Shown one piece after another: positions 42,321 to 52,212 of a stretch of DNA of 64,000 nt; position 1 is the first letter of the stretch, and each line of letters starts with the position of its first letter. A program made the position numbers and the translations under genes. The notes beneath the pieces were generated by a model, which did no database searches, had not been told where the DNA came from, and saw only the letters and a program-made list of their open reading frames with translations. This DNA comes from Mycolicibacterium peregrinum (GTDB lineage: Bacteria; Actinomycetota; Actinomycetes; Mycobacteriales; Mycobacteriaceae). The stretch is from contig NZ_LZSO01000013.1 in the NCBI RefSeq assembly GCF_001665785.1, forward strand, positions 124,001-188,000, written 5' to 3'.

Positions 42321-43557
42321 GCCCGGCCACCACCAGCGCTTCGGTGCCGGTGTCCAACGTCGGCTGGAGCACCGGGCCGAACCGCGGTGAATGGTTCACC
42401 GGAATGTCCACGCGAGTGCGCTCGGCGGCCACCGCCGCGCGGAACGCCTCCTCGTCGATCCCGCCGAAGCCCCAATAGGTGTAGGGCGCGCCCAACGCTG
42501 CCGGGATGTCACTGAAGTCTTCACTGGCCGACCCGGCCGGCATGGTCTGTGCCCGGTCGCCGAAGTACTCACTGAACGCGGCCTCGACACGAGCCGTAAC
42601 CGCATCGTCGTTGACTGTCAGCGGAAAGTTGGCGTACAACTCGAATTCCGGGTCGCGCGGCGAGTCGGATGCCTGACACTCGGCGATCACCACGCGCCGG
42701 ATCGCGGCGAGCACCGCGGTGCGCACCGATTCGTCGAAGGTGCGCAGGTTCAGTTCGAGTACCGCGTGATCGCCGATGACATTGCTCTTCGTCCCGGCTT
42801 GAATGCTGCCGACCGTCAGGACGACCGTCTGGCTCGGATCAACCTCGCGGGACACGATCGTCTGCAACCGGATGACGATCATCGACGCCAGCACCACCGG
42901 ATCCACCGTGGCCTGCGGCATCGAACCGTGCCCGCCACGACCGTAGACCGTGATCCTCATGCTGTCGGCCGCGGACAACACCGGCCCGCTGCGGGTACGC
43001 ACCTGTCCCGCAGGCGCCGGAAACACATGCTGGGCCAATGCCACGTCGACCGGGCCGACCAGATCGGCCAGACCGTCCTCGGCCATCCCCCGGGCGCCAT
43101 CACCTACCTCTTCGGCTGGCTGGAAAACCGCAATCATGGTGCCGCGCCAGTGATCTGGCGCCTGGGAGAACAGTTCGGCAGCCCCCAGCAGACACGTCAC
43201 GTGCACGTCGTGGCCGCAGGCATGCATGACCCCGTCGTGCGTGCTGGCGTACGGCAACCCCGTCGCCTCCGTCACCGGCAGGGCGTCCATATCCGCACGC
43301 ATCAGCACCCGGGGGCCGTCGCCGTTGCCCAGAACACCGACCACGCCGGTTCCACCGACGCCTTCGTGGACGGTCAGCCCGGACCGACGGAGGCGCTCGG
43401 CCACCACGCCGGCAGTGCGGTTTTCCTGATGCGAGAGTTCGGGATTCTGATGCAGATCCCGGTACAGCGGCTCCTGCCAGGCGCGGACCTCGGGTAACCG
43501 CTTCAGCACCGCCTCGGCGCGTCGACGAAAATCGTCCCCAGTACTATCCGTCGCCAC
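42307..43557 (-). CDS. M20 family amidohydrolase (N-acyl amino acid amidohydrolase type)
   Basis: A 416-residue metallopeptidase-fold amidohydrolase. The motifs are LMRADMDALPVTE, HACGHDVHVTCLLGAA and FQPAEEVGDGARGM, with SEDFSDIPAAL in the C-terminal part, as in the IAA-amino acid hydrolase/hippuricase group. It cleaves N-acyl amino acids in the cytosol. The start is GTG 43557 behind GGGGTCGGC. Confidence 0.93.
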   Translation of the reverse strand: MATDSTGDDFRRRAEAVLKRLPEVRAWQEPLYRDLHQNPELSHQENRTAGVVAERLRRSGLTVHEGVGGTGVVGVLGNGDGPRVLMRADMDALPVTEATGLPYASTHDGVMHACGHDVHVTCLLGAAELFSQAPDHWRGTMIAVFQPAEEVGDGARGMAEDGLADLVGPVDVALAQHVFPAPAGQVRTRSGPVLSAADSMRITVYGRGGHGSMPQATVDPVVLASMIVIRLQTIVSREVDPSQTVVLTVGSIQAGTKSNVIGDHAVLELNLRTFDESVRTAVLAAIRRVVIAECQASDSPRDPEFELYANFPLTVNDDAVTARVEAAFSEYFGDRAQTMPAGSASEDFSDIPAALGAPYTYWGFGGIDEEAFRAAVAAERTRVDIPVNHSPRFGPVLQPTLDTGTEALVVAGLSWL

Positions 43558-43577
43558 CGCCGACCCCCTGTCCGCTG

Positions 43578-43883
43578 TTACTCCGGCAACCGCAATTCCG
43601 GTTTCTCGACCTCTTCGATGTTCACGTCCTTGAACGTGATCACCCGTACCTGCTTGACGAACCGGGCCGGCCGGTACATGTCCCACACCCAGGCGTCGGC
43701 GAGCCTCAACTCGAAGTAGACCTCGCCCTCGGAGTTACGCGGAATCAGCTCCACGCTGTTGGCCAGGTAGAACCGGCGCTCGGTCTCGACCACATAGCTG
43801 AACTGCCCGACGATGTCCTTGTATTCGCGGTAAAGCGAGAGCTCCATCTCGGTTTCATACTTCTCGAGATCCTCGGCGCTCAT
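43578..43883 (-). CDS. DUF2469 family protein (Rv2901c-like)
   Basis: A 101-residue acidic protein beginning [20 protein letters not shown], very conserved among actinobacteria and always next to rnhB. The ATG overlaps the rnhB stop (ATGA). Its function is unknown. Confidence 0.93.
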   Translation of the reverse strand: MSAEDLEKYETEMELSLYREYKDIVGQFSYVVETERRFYLANSVELIPRNSEGEVYFELRLADAWVWDMYRPARFVKQVRVITFKDVNIEEVEKPELRLPE

Positions 43884-44704
43884 CTGGTGTGCTGTCCTTC
43901 TCGTTGTACTGGTGCCCTGTCGACCATCTTTGCGTACGCGGTTTCAGCATGCCGCATTGGTGCCACATCCCGCCGCACGTCTGTCATCTCTGCGGCCCGC
44001 CGCACATCTACCGTCTCTGCGGCCCGCCGCACATCTACCGTCTCTGCGGCCCGCCGCACGTTCACATACGAGTAGCGGTGCTCCACACACGGCCCCAACT
44101 CCGTCAATGCCGCGGAGTGTGCGGGAGTGCTGTACCCCTTGTGCTCGGCGAACCCGTAACCGGGGTGGTGCTGCTCCATCTTGACCATCAGCCGGTCCCT
44201 GCTGACCTTGGCCAGCACGCTCGCCGCAGCGATACAGGCGGCCGCGGCATCTCCCCCGATGACCGGCAAGGAAGGCACTGCCAGGCCCGGAACCCGGAAC
44301 CCGTCGGACAACACGTACCCGGGCCGCAGGGACAACCCCGCCACCGCGCGCCGCATGCCCTCGATATTGGCCACGTGAACTCCGAGCCGGTCCACCTCGT
44401 CGGAGGGGATGAACACCACGTGATAGGCCAGTGCATACCGGCGGATCAGGGGAAACAACCGTTCCCTCTCGCGCTCGCCCAGCTTCTTGGAATCCTCGAG
44501 GGAGGCCAGGCTGTCCATCCGGTTGGGGCCGAGTACACAGGCGGCCACCACCAACGGTCCCGCACAGGCACCGCGCCCCACCTCGTCCACCCCGGCGACC
44601 GGCCCGAGTCCGTTGCGATACAGCGCCGATTCCAGGGTGCGCAGACCGGATGACCTCCGGATCACCGGTCGCGGCGGCCACGACGTCTTCACCACTGGAG
44701 GCAC
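43880..44704 (-). CDS. rnhB: Ribonuclease HII with a repetitive C-terminal extension
   Basis: A 274-residue RNase HII. The catalytic block is [18 protein letters not shown] (Asp-Glu), and the second is [19 protein letters not shown], with [14 protein letters not shown] beyond. It removes RNA from RNA-DNA hybrids and single ribonucleotides from DNA. The last 50 or so residues are unusual: they contain repeats of RRAAETVDV (about three copies) ending in [18 protein letters not shown]. These come from 27-bp DNA repeats. It lies downstream of lepB in the rplS-lepB-rnhB group. Confidence 0.95.
   Translation of the reverse strand: MPPVVKTSWPPRPVIRRSSGLRTLESALYRNGLGPVAGVDEVGRGACAGPLVVAACVLGPNRMDSLASLEDSKKLGERERERLFPLIRRYALAYHVVFIPSDEVDRLGVHVANIEGMRRAVAGLSLRPGYVLSDGFRVPGLAVPSLPVIGGDAAAACIAAASVLAKVSRDRLMVKMEQHHPGYGFAEHKGYSTPAHSAALTELGPCVEHRYSYVNVRRAAETVDVRRAAETVDVRRAAEMTDVRRDVAPMRHAETAYAKMVDRAPVQREGQHTR
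43987..44059. repeat. 27-bp tandem repeat in the 3' part of rnhB
   Basis: Two perfect 27-bp units (43987-44013 and 44014-44040) and the first 19 bases of a third, with a degenerate copy on the left. The unit length is a multiple of three, so each unit adds nine residues (RRAAETVDV) without changing the frame. Confidence 0.9.
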
Positions 44705-44714
44705 CGGGCAGCTC

Positions 44715-45593
44715 CTAGGAGTCGGTCTGCGGGTTCACGCCATTGATACCGCCCCATCGGGACGGCGGCCAGGCGATGAACCGTGCCTTTCCGATCACAT
44801 TCTCCACCGGAACGGTGCCGACCGCCGGGTCGCCCGTGCACATCACGCGTTCCTGCACGGGGATTTCCCCGGCGTCGGTACGCGGACTGTCGCAATGCGC
44901 GCGCGAGTCGGCCGAATGGGTCCGGTTGTCACCCATCACCCACAGGCGATCGGGCGGGACGGTGACCGGACCGAACTGATTGCCCAGACACGGGTAGAGG
45001 TTGGGGTCGACCATCATGGTGGCCGGGTCCAGGTACGGCTCGTTCAGGCGTTTGCCGTCCACCGTCAGACCCGTGTCGGCACGACACTGCACCGTTTGGC
45101 CACCCACGGCGATGACACGCTTGACCAGATCGTTCTCATCCGGCGGCACGAAGCCGACGAAGGAGAGAGCGTTCTGCACCCAGCGGATCGCGGTGTTGTC
45201 CGAGCGGATCGACTTGTAGCCGATGTTCCACGACGGCGGGCCCTTGAACACCACCACGTCGCCGGGTTCCGGCTTGGAGAACCGGTAGGTCACCTTGTCG
45301 ACCATGATCCGGTCACCCACGCAACCGGCGCAGCCGTGCAGCGTGGGTTCCATCGATTCGGACGGAATCAGATACGGACGTGCGATGAACGTCAGCGTCA
45401 CGTAATAGAGCACCAGCGCGATGGTCGCCAAAATGGCGATTTCGCGGGCTGTGGAGTGCTTGCCCTTGGGCGACTCGTCCGGCGATTCGTCATCGGGCGC
45501 AGCCGAAGGCTGCCCTGAATCAGGGTCGACGTCCGAATCGGATTCGGAACGTTCCTCCGAGCGCGCGTCGGCAGAGTCGGTAGGTCCGGTCAC
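44715..45593 (-). CDS. lepB: Signal peptidase I
   Basis: A 292-residue type I signal peptidase. A long acidic, Ser/Asp/Glu-rich cytoplasmic N-terminus (about 60 residues) precedes one membrane helix ([20 protein letters not shown]). The catalytic Ser is in [15 protein letters not shown] and the Lys in [25 protein letters not shown] is the C-terminal box. The start was set at GTG 45593 ([10 protein letters not shown]), by comparison with the mycobacterial enzyme. It lies 67 bases downstream of rplS. Confidence 0.95.
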   Translation of the reverse strand: MTGPTDSADARSEERSESDSDVDPDSGQPSAAPDDESPDESPKGKHSTAREIAILATIALVLYYVTLTFIARPYLIPSESMEPTLHGCAGCVGDRIMVDKVTYRFSKPEPGDVVVFKGPPSWNIGYKSIRSDNTAIRWVQNALSFVGFVPPDENDLVKRVIAVGGQTVQCRADTGLTVDGKRLNEPYLDPATMMVDPNLYPCLGNQFGPVTVPPDRLWVMGDNRTHSADSRAHCDSPRTDAGEIPVQERVMCTGDPAVGTVPVENVIGKARFIAWPPSRWGGINGVNPQTDS

Positions 45594-45660
45594 AGGCACC
45601 ACAGTAGCGACGGTCGTGACCGGTCCCGCGACGAGAGCATCGTCAGGCGGAGCAGCGCGC

Positions 45661-46002
45661 TCAGCGCTTTTCCTTGATCTTCGCCTTCTTGCCACGCAGT
45701 TCGCGCAGGTAGTAGAGCTTGGCACGACGCACGTCACCGCGGGTCACGACATCGATGTGATCGATGTTGGGCGAATGCACCGGGAAGGTGCGCTCGACGC
45801 CGACGCCGTAGCTCTCCTTGCGGACGGTGAAGGTCTCGCGGATGCCGCCGCCCTGACGACGGATCACGACGCCCTTGAAGACCTGGATGCGCTCCTTGGA
45901 GCCCTCGATCACCTTCACGTGCACGTTGACGGTGTCGCCGGGGCTGAAGGTCGGGATGTCGTCGCGCAGCGACGCCTGATCGACGAAGTCCAGCGTGTTC
46001 AT
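45661..46002 (-). CDS. rplS: 50S ribosomal protein L19
   Basis: A 113-residue L19 with [40 protein letters not shown] and the C-terminal [18 protein letters not shown]. The start is ATG 46002. It is the first gene of the rplS-lepB-rnhB-DUF2469 unit. Its upstream region carries a motif shared with the rpsP promoter. Confidence 0.98.
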   Translation of the reverse strand: MNTLDFVDQASLRDDIPTFSPGDTVNVHVKVIEGSKERIQVFKGVVIRRQGGGIRETFTVRKESYGVGVERTFPVHSPNIDHIDVVTRGDVRRAKLYYLRELRGKKAKIKEKR

Positions 46003-46324
46003 CGGTGACACTTCCTTGTTGTTGGCTGCTCCGGGCAGGCGCGTACAGATTGCGCAGCCGAAGCTATTTTCGGGTGTATCGGGTTGCATCTCGCAGCGGA
46101 ACGCGGACAAGCCGGCCCAGTCCTGCGCAGACAACTGCTCAATTGTGCCAGACGGGTCCCCATACCGTGAAATCCGGCGGGTCGGTCCACCCGATTGCCC
46201 CGACTCCTGCACCATACTGCGAGCACTAGTGAGCAGCGGGCCACCAGCCGGACAGTTAGGCTTCATCCACCGATGCGGCGGTCCTGCAGAGCCCATCGGT
46301 TTTGTTGACGGTTCAAGGAGGACC
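46003..46324. other. Divergent promoter region between rplS and lppW
   Basis: About 320 bases without a credible gene. It contains the rplS promoter side (with CAATTGTGCCAGA at 46140-46152) and the lppW leader (AAGGAGGACC directly before the ATG). No riboswitch-like structure was recognised. Confidence 0.6.
46140..46152 (-). promoter_or_regulatory. Motif shared with the rpsP upstream region, probable rplS promoter element
   Basis: TCTGGCACAATTG on the minus strand, followed after 6 bases by TGTCTGC. The same 13 bases, followed after 5 bases by TGTCTGC, occur upstream of rpsP. It lies about 138 bases before the rplS ATG. Confidence 0.4.
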
Positions 46325-47284
46325 ATGCGACGGGGGCCGTCGAAGCTGAGGATGGCGAGCGCAGCCAGCGTCACCGCAGTAGTGGCGAGCGCCGTGATCG
46401 CCGTCGGTTGCGAAGCCCGGGTGTACGGAACTCCCCCGGCCGCCCCCGGAGCACTGCCGCAGCTGACCGTCGTCGTCCCCCAGGGCGGCATGGCTCCGCT
46501 GCCCGAGCCATCGCCCGGGGAGCCCGCCGCTGCCTTCCTGGGCCTCGAGGGCCGCGCACAACAGGCGACCGAGGACGCCGCCGATGCCGGCGCCGAGATC
46601 ACCGTGCTGGTCCTCGACCGCAACACCGGCCAACTGGTCTCCAACGGAAACGCCACGACCATCGCCATCGCCTCGGTGGTCAAGCTGTTCATCGCCGACG
46701 ATCTGCTGCTGCAGGAGGCCAAGGGCCAGACGGTCCTGAGCCCCGAGGACCGTGAGAACCTCGACGTGATGCTGCGGTCCTCGGACGACAGCGCCGCCGA
46801 AGTGTTCTGGTACCGCAGCGGCGGAAGCGCCATCGTCGATCGGGTGGCGGCCCGCTACGGCTTGAGCTCGACCCAGCGGCCGAACGACGGCCGATGGTGG
46901 AACACCATCAGCACCGCGGCCGATCTGGTGCGCTATTACGACATGTTGATGAACGGCAGCGGCGGCCTGCCCGCCGAACAGGCCAACGTCATCCTGTCCA
47001 ACCTGGCCCAGTCCACCCCGGAGGCCATCGACGGCACGCAACCGGACGGCACGTACCCGCAGCGATTCGGTATTCCTGAGGGCCTTTACGCCGAACCGGT
47101 CGCGGTCAAGCAGGGCTGGATGTGCTGTATCGGTTCGGACTGGATGCATCTGTCGACCGGCGTGGTCGGCCCCGACCGTCGGTTCATCATGGTGATCGGC
47201 TCGCTGCAGCCGACCAACGCCGCCACTGCTCGCGACACCATCACCGACGCCGTCAAGACGATGTTCCCCGGCGGCCGGATCTAG
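46325..47284 (+). CDS. lppW: Beta-lactamase-like lipoprotein LppW
   Basis: A 319-residue predicted lipoprotein. The signal peptide ends in VIAVGC, whose Cys at about residue 29 would be lipidated. The body is of the class A beta-lactamase/transpeptidase-like fold: SVVKLF gives an SxxK motif and VKQGWM a KxG motif, but the sequence is far from active beta-lactamases. Position between rplS and trmD matches lppW of M. tuberculosis. It starts at ATG 46325 with AAGGAGG five bases away. Its stop overlaps the converging trmD stop by four bases. Confidence 0.92.
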   Translation: MRRGPSKLRMASAASVTAVVASAVIAVGCEARVYGTPPAAPGALPQLTVVVPQGGMAPLPEPSPGEPAAAFLGLEGRAQQATEDAADAGAEITVLVLDRNTGQLVSNGNATTIAIASVVKLFIADDLLLQEAKGQTVLSPEDRENLDVMLRSSDDSAAEVFWYRSGGSAIVDRVAARYGLSSTQRPNDGRWWNTISTAADLVRYYDMLMNGSGGLPAEQANVILSNLAQSTPEAIDGTQPDGTYPQRFGIPEGLYAEPVAVKQGWMCCIGSDWMHLSTGVVGPDRRFIMVIGSLQPTNAATARDTITDAVKTMFPGGRI

Positions 47285-47964
47285 GGCTCGTCGAGCAGAT
47301 CCGGTCGGCGCTCGCGCGTGCGCTGCAACGACTGCTCGTGGCGCCACGCCGCGACCTTGGCGTGATCCCCCGACAGCAGCACATCCGGCACGTCCAATCC
47401 TCGCCAGCTCTGCGGGCGGGTATAGCTGGGGCCTTCGAGCAGGCCGTCGGAATGCGAATCCTGTTGGTGCGACGCCGGATTACCCAACACGTCGGGCATC
47501 AACCGGACCACCGCCTCGATCATGACCAGTGCCGCCGACTCGCCGCCGTTGAGGACGTAATCGCCGATGGAAACCTCTTCGACCCGCATCCGGCGGGCCG
47601 CATCGTCGGCCACCCGCTGGTCGATCCCCTCGTAGCGTCCACAGGCGAACACCAGATGCGACTCAGCGCTCCAGCGCTCGGCAACAGCCTGGGTGAATGG
47701 GCGCCCTGCCGGCGTCGGCACGACCAGAAGTGTTTCGTCAGAACATATTTCGTCGAGCGCTTCGCCCCACACGGGCGCTTTCATGACCATTCCCGGACCG
47801 CCACCATACGGCGAATCGTCCACCGACCGGTGCACGTCACGGGTCCAGTTCCGCAGGTCATGCACGGCAACGGAGAGTATTCCGGCGTCTATCGCCTTGC
47901 CCGGCAACGACTGCCGGATCGGATCGAGGTAGGCCGGGAAAATTGTGATGACGTCAATACGCAC
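47281..47964 (-). CDS. trmD: tRNA (guanine37-N1)-methyltransferase
   Basis: A 227-residue TrmD. Typical blocks are [47 protein letters not shown] and the trefoil-knot region [15 protein letters not shown]. It methylates G37 of tRNAs to prevent frameshifting. It is the last gene of the rpsP-KH-rimM-trmD operon. Confidence 0.98.
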   Translation of the reverse strand: MRIDVITIFPAYLDPIRQSLPGKAIDAGILSVAVHDLRNWTRDVHRSVDDSPYGGGPGMVMKAPVWGEALDEICSDETLLVVPTPAGRPFTQAVAERWSAESHLVFACGRYEGIDQRVADDAARRMRVEEVSIGDYVLNGGESAALVMIEAVVRLMPDVLGNPASHQQDSHSDGLLEGPSYTRPQSWRGLDVPDVLLSGDHAKVAAWRHEQSLQRTRERRPDLLDEP

Positions 47965-47975
47965 TGCGCAGCCCG

Positions 47976-48503
47976 TCAGACCTGGTCCAGGTTCAGCAGA
48001 CCGTCTGGAGGATCGATGACGACAGTTCCAGTGTCCCGGGACACCGAGGTGACGATGGCACTAACGAACGGCACCAACACTTCGCGGCCATCCGGTTCGG
48101 CCTTGACCGACAGCAGCTCGCCGGCCGCGGTGTGCAGCACCTCGCGAACCACGCCCACCGCGGTGCCCTCGACCGTGACGACCCGCAAGCCTTCGAGTTC
48201 GTGGTCATAGAACTCATCGGGATCGTCGATGGCGGGCAGGTCGGCGGTGTCGACGATGAACACCGTGCCTCGCAACTCGTCGGCCGCGTTGCGATCGGCC
48301 ACACCGGCCAGGCGGATCAGCAACCGACCCGCGTGATCACGCACGGATTCGACGGTGAAAGCGCGCTCGGCACCCCCCTTGGCGCGGCCCCGAAGGACCG
48401 CGCCGGGGGTAAATCGGGCATCCGGGTCGTCGGTACGAATCTCGACGACGATCTCGCCGGTAATGCCGTGAGCTTTGACAACCCGCCCGACAACCAGGTC
48501 CAT
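47976..48503 (-). CDS. rimM: 16S rRNA processing protein RimM
   Basis: A 175-residue RimM with the N-terminal barrel ([31 protein letters not shown]) and the PRC-barrel ([36 protein letters not shown]). It assists assembly of the 30S head. The start is ATG 48503; the longer frame covers the KH gene. Confidence 0.97.
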   Translation of the reverse strand: MDLVVGRVVKAHGITGEIVVEIRTDDPDARFTPGAVLRGRAKGGAERAFTVESVRDHAGRLLIRLAGVADRNAADELRGTVFIVDTADLPAIDDPDEFYDHELEGLRVVTVEGTAVGVVREVLHTAAGELLSVKAEPDGREVLVPFVSAIVTSVSRDTGTVVIDPPDGLLNLDQV

Positions 48504-48513
48504 GGATCCGACG

Positions 48514-48756
48514 CTACTGGTCGGTGTCCACCACGTCGACGCGGATTCCGCGCCCACCGATGCCTGCGACCAGGGTGCGCAGCGCGGTGGCCGTGCGGCC
48601 GCCCCGACCGATGACCTTGCCCAGGTCATCGGGGTGCACGTGCACCTCGACGGTACGCCCGCGGCGGCTGGTGACCATGTCGACGCGTACGTCGTCGGGA
48701 TTGTCCACGATGCCGCGGACCAGGTGCTCGACGGCGTCGACCACGACAGAACTCAC
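48514..48756 (-). CDS. KH-domain RNA-binding protein (Rv2908c-like)
   Basis: An 80-residue protein with the KH signature [16 protein letters not shown]. It is a KhpA-type RNA-binding protein, always between rpsP and rimM in actinobacteria. It begins nine bases after the rpsP stop. Confidence 0.95.
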   Translation of the reverse strand: MSSVVVDAVEHLVRGIVDNPDDVRVDMVTSRRGRTVEVHVHPDDLGKVIGRGGRTATALRTLVAGIGGRGIRVDVVDTDQ

Positions 48757-48764
48757 TGCGATGC

Positions 48765-49244
48765 TCAGCTCTCGCTTGCGGCGTCGTCGGCAGCGGCCTC
48801 GGCAGGTGCCTCAGCGGCGGACGCAGAGGCCTCGTCCTGCTGATCCTTTTTCGCAGGAGCCTTCTTCTTCTTGGGCGTCACGGCCGCAGCACCGGTGCCG
48901 CTCTCGGCCTCGGCCAACGCCGCATTGAACAGGTCCAGCTTGGACGGCTTGGGCTCCTTGACCTTCAGGGTGCCCTCGGCGCCCGGCAGGCCCTTGAACT
49001 TCTGCCAGTCACCCGTGATCTTCAGCAGGGCCAGCACCGGCTCGGTGGGCTGCGCGCCCACACCCAGCCAGTACTGCGCGCGCTCCGAATCGATCTCGAT
49101 CAGGCTGGGCTCTTCCTTGGGGTGGTAGCGCCCGATGACCTCGATGGAGCGGCCTTCGCGGCGGGTGCGCGCGTCGGCGACGGCGATGCGGTACTGGGGG
49201 TTGCGGATCTTGCCAAGCCGGGTGAGCTTGATCTTGACAGCCAT
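48765..49244 (-). CDS. rpsP: 30S ribosomal protein S16
   Basis: A 159-residue S16: the conserved part is [20 protein letters not shown] to about residue 85, followed by a long Ala/Lys/Glu-rich tail usual in mycobacteria. The start is ATG 49244. It is the first gene of its operon. Confidence 0.98.
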   Translation of the reverse strand: MAVKIKLTRLGKIRNPQYRIAVADARTRREGRSIEVIGRYHPKEEPSLIEIDSERAQYWLGVGAQPTEPVLALLKITGDWQKFKGLPGAEGTLKVKEPKPSKLDLFNAALAEAESGTGAAAVTPKKKKAPAKKDQQDEASASAAEAPAEAAADDAASES

Positions 49245-49371
49245 CGTTGAGACTTCTCCTTGAATGTCACGCTGCAATTCAGCGATACGGGCGGAATTGC
49301 CCGATCCGGTTTTGCCTTACGTGTGTGACCGCGGCGCAGCGCATTGAACGAGTCGCGCGGCAGACAGCCGA

Positions 49372-49384
49372 CAATTGTGCCAGA
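49372..49384 (-). promoter_or_regulatory. Motif shared with the rplS upstream region, probable rpsP promoter element
   Basis: TCTGGCACAATTG on the minus strand, 128 bases before the rpsP ATG, identical to the copy upstream of rplS over 13 bases. Confidence 0.4.
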
Positions 49385-49492
49385 ACGATGCCGACCAGCC
49401 CAAATCCGGCTCGAATGGCCAGTTACTCCACAACGTCCCACCGGTTGCGTGTCACAACTGGCCACTCGGCGCGTGAGGCGCTCGCGGTGCGG

Positions 49493-49912
49493 CTAGACGA
49501 CCTTGTCGAAACACTTGGTCTCGACGCGGCGGCTCATCCGCCAACCGTCGGCCGTCCGGATGAACTCGTCCTCGTACCACAGTCCGCAGAACAACACCTG
49601 TTGCTCCAGCCCCGGCAGCACCATGGGGTTGAAGCAGATGGTGCGGGAAGACGCTTTGTCACCGTCGATCCGGACGTCGAAGTTGCCGAGCATGTGGGCG
49701 TAGGCCGGGAAGTTCGGCAGCACCTCCGCCAACCAGGCCTTGACCTCCGGATAGCGACCGTCGATGCCCCCCATCGCCCGGTAGTCGATGTAGGCATCGG
49801 AGGTGAACACCGCATCGAGGTCATCGAATAGTCGACGGTCTATCGCCGTGGAGTAGTCGATCAACAACTGCTGGATCTCCAGACGGTCCGAAATCTCGGC
49901 CAGGCTCAACAT
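49493..49912 (-). CDS. NTF2/SnoaL-like protein (Rv2910c-like)
   Basis: A 139-residue protein of the NTF2-like fold (SLAEISDRLEIQQLLIDYST, FTSDAYIDYRAMGGIDGRY, DEFIRTADGWRMSRR), the shape used by SnoaL cyclases, ketosteroid isomerases and dehydratases. Position matches Rv2910c. The ATG at 49912 was chosen; a GTG five codons upstream is possible. The specific activity is unknown. Confidence 0.88.
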   Translation of the reverse strand: MLSLAEISDRLEIQQLLIDYSTAIDRRLFDDLDAVFTSDAYIDYRAMGGIDGRYPEVKAWLAEVLPNFPAYAHMLGNFDVRIDGDKASSRTICFNPMVLPGLEQQVLFCGLWYEDEFIRTADGWRMSRRVETKCFDKVV

Positions 49913-49930
49913 GGCTCGATTCAACACCAG

Positions 49931-51166
49931 TCAGGATTGAGGGCCCTCCGACGGCGGCCAATGGGTGCCCGGCGAGGCGTCCCCCGGCTCGGTGAAGTGG
50001 CCGCGGGACAACGGCACCCACTGCTCACTGGGAGCCGGCTGCTTCGAGGACGGGAAGTCACGCAGTGCACCGGTCGGGCTGGAATCCCAGGCCTCAAACG
50101 TCAACGGTGTCTGCAGCCAAGCGTTGAGCAACAGATAGGTGGCCTCCAACGAGTCCAGGTGGGTCCGTTCCCAACCGTGGCTCCCGTCGAGGCCGAACCC
50201 CAGCAGAGCCGCGCGGGTACCCGCGCCGGCCTCGATGGCGGCTGCCGCGTCGGATCGGTAGTAGCGGAACACGTCCCGCGCGAACGGGATGCCCTGTCCC
50301 TCGGCCAGGCGGCAGAGCTTGCGGGTCAAGTGATAGTCGAACGGTCCGTGCAGGTCGGCCATCGGGATCGTCACGCCGTGTTCGATCGAGTGCTGCCCGG
50401 GGGCGCAGACCGCGTTGTCCACCGAAACCAGCTCGGCCACATCGGGCGGAAGCCCGTGACTGGCACCGTGCCCCACTTCCTCAGTGATGGTCACCATGAG
50501 AGTGGCGCGGTGCGGAAGCACGATCTTTTGCTCCGCGATGGTCTTGGCCAGGGCCAGCGCGACCGCCACCCCAGCCTTCCCGTCGAGGTGCCGCGACACC
50601 ACGAAGCCGTCCTCGGTGAGTTCGGGGCTGGCGATCAGCGCGACGAAGTCACCCACGTTCAGACCCAGCCGTTCCAGATCCGCACGTGTCGACACATTTC
50701 GGTCCACCCGTACCTCGACGTGGTCCCAGTCGGTGGGCTGGGTGTCGATCTCGTCGCCGTAGGCATGCCCACTGGCCTTGAGCGGCATGATCGTGCCCGT
50801 GAAGAACTCGTCGGGGTCGTCGGAGAAGATCCGCACCCGCGCGCCCGCAGCGAACCGTGCGGAGAATGTGCCGACCGGAACCAATTCGAGGCGACCGTTG
50901 TCCTTCAGGTTTCGGACCATGCAGCCGATGGTGTCGGCGTGCACCACCAGCGCTCGGTCGATCGTGGCCGACTCACCGGGCAGTTCGGCGGTCAACGCAC
51001 CGCGCCGGGTCAACGTGAACGGCACGCCGAGATCGTTGAGAATGTCGCCGATCAACTGCATCACGGCGTCGGTGCGCCCCGACGGACTCGGGGTCTGCAG
51101 CAACGACAGCAGCGTGTCGACCATCCACTTACTTTCGGCCTCCGGCATGACGGCGGTCTCGGCCAC
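49931..51166 (-). CDS. M42-like metallopeptidase
   Basis: A 411-residue aminopeptidase of the M42/M18-like zinc family. Metal ligands are suggested by LVVHADTIGCMV, VVSRHLDGKAGVAVALAL, TITEEVGHGASHGLPP and VSVDNAVCAPGQH. A similar protein is encoded in the NAGGN osmoprotectant cluster of other bacteria, but no such cluster is seen here. The GTG start at 51166 follows GAGGTGAG; the last 40 residues are proline-rich. Confidence 0.85.
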   Translation of the reverse strand: MAETAVMPEAESKWMVDTLLSLLQTPSPSGRTDAVMQLIGDILNDLGVPFTLTRRGALTAELPGESATIDRALVVHADTIGCMVRNLKDNGRLELVPVGTFSARFAAGARVRIFSDDPDEFFTGTIMPLKASGHAYGDEIDTQPTDWDHVEVRVDRNVSTRADLERLGLNVGDFVALIASPELTEDGFVVSRHLDGKAGVAVALALAKTIAEQKIVLPHRATLMVTITEEVGHGASHGLPPDVAELVSVDNAVCAPGQHSIEHGVTIPMADLHGPFDYHLTRKLCRLAEGQGIPFARDVFRYYRSDAAAAIEAGAGTRAALLGFGLDGSHGWERTHLDSLEATYLLLNAWLQTPLTFEAWDSSPTGALRDFPSSKQPAPSEQWVPLSRGHFTEPGDASPGTHWPPSEGPQS

Positions 51167-51241
51167 GTTTTCTCACCTCGAATTCGTTGGATCTTCCTCA
51201 CACACCGATGCCTGCGGATTGTGCCACTAGGGTCAGTAGAC

Positions 51242-52126
51242 ATGGTCAGGCTCGTCGGCGCGATCTCGCTCTGTCTCGCAACACTTCTCCCAACAGCTAT
51301 ACCCTGCTCCCCCGCGGCGTCCGCCGATAGCAGCGTGCAGCAGGTCGGCGCGACGCCCATCCCGGACGGCCCCGCCCCGGCCTGGATCGTCGCCGACATG
51401 GATACCGGCCAGATCCTGGCCAGCCGGGATCAGAACGTTCCGCACGCACCCGCCAGCACCATCAAAACTCTGCTGGCGCTGGTGGCTCTCGACGAGATTC
51501 CGTTGGATGCCACGGTCGTCGCCGACGAGGCCGATGCCAGGGTCGAGTGCACCTGCGTCGGCGTCAAAGCCGGACGCACCTACACCATGCGGCAGCTGCT
51601 GGATGCGACACTACTGGTGTCCGGCAACGACGCCGCCAACACATTGGCACACATGCTCGGCGGAACCGACTCCGCGGTGGCCAAGATGAACGCCAAGGCC
51701 GCTGCGCTCGGCGCGAACGCCACCCATGCCGGCTCGCCATCGGGTCTGAACGGCCCCGGCATCGACGGGGCCACCACGCCGCGGGACCTGGCCGTGATCT
51801 TCCGCGCCGCGCTGGCGAATCCTGTGTTCGCGGCGATCACGTCGTCACCGTCGGCGTCCTTCCCCGGTGCCACCGGACCGATCACGTTGGTCAATCAGGA
51901 CGAGATGCTGGGCCGCTATCCAGGCATGCTCGGCGGCAAGACCGGTTTCACCGATGTGGCTCGCAAGACCTTCGTCGGCGCGGCACAGCGCGACGGCCGC
52001 CGGTTGGTGATCGCGATGATGTACGGGTTGGTCAAGGAAGGTGGCCCAACCTACTGGGACCAGGCCACCAGCCTGTTGGACTGGGGTTTCGCGCAAGACC
52101 GCTCAGTCGGCATCGGCCAGCTGTAG
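51242..52126 (+). CDS. D-alanyl-D-alanine carboxypeptidase (DacB2-like)
   Basis: A 294-residue penicillin-binding-type enzyme with a signal peptide (about residues 1-28). The active-site motifs are PASTIK (SxxK), SGNDAAN (SxN) and GGKTGFTD (KTG). It trims the terminal D-Ala of peptidoglycan pentapeptides outside the membrane. It corresponds in position to Rv2911. The start is ATG 51242; the in-frame upstream part is antisense to the M42 gene and was excluded. A paralogue follows. Confidence 0.95.
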   Translation: MVRLVGAISLCLATLLPTAIPCSPAASADSSVQQVGATPIPDGPAPAWIVADMDTGQILASRDQNVPHAPASTIKTLLALVALDEIPLDATVVADEADARVECTCVGVKAGRTYTMRQLLDATLLVSGNDAANTLAHMLGGTDSAVAKMNAKAAALGANATHAGSPSGLNGPGIDGATTPRDLAVIFRAALANPVFAAITSSPSASFPGATGPITLVNQDEMLGRYPGMLGGKTGFTDVARKTFVGAAQRDGRRLVIAMMYGLVKEGGPTYWDQATSLLDWGFAQDRSVGIGQL

Positions 52127-52212
52127 CGGGCTGATCCGCACTCCGGCGCTGCAACCATACGGAGACCTGATCGCGCGCTGAGCGAGTCCTGTGATCCGTA
52201 GCGTCAAGCTCC

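Noticed and set aside
43960..44060. Direct repeats that could suggest a CRISPR array
   Set aside because: The 27-bp units are contiguous with no spacers and are in frame with rnhB, so they are a coding tandem repeat.
46140..46152. TGGCAC as a sigma-54 -24 element
   Set aside because: Actinobacteria lack sigma-54, and no matching -12 TGC at the right distance is present.
49937..51241. Long open frame upstream of and in phase with the first D-Ala carboxypeptidase
   Set aside because: It is antisense to the M42 peptidase gene, has no ribosome-binding site, and the carboxypeptidase signal peptide begins at 51242.
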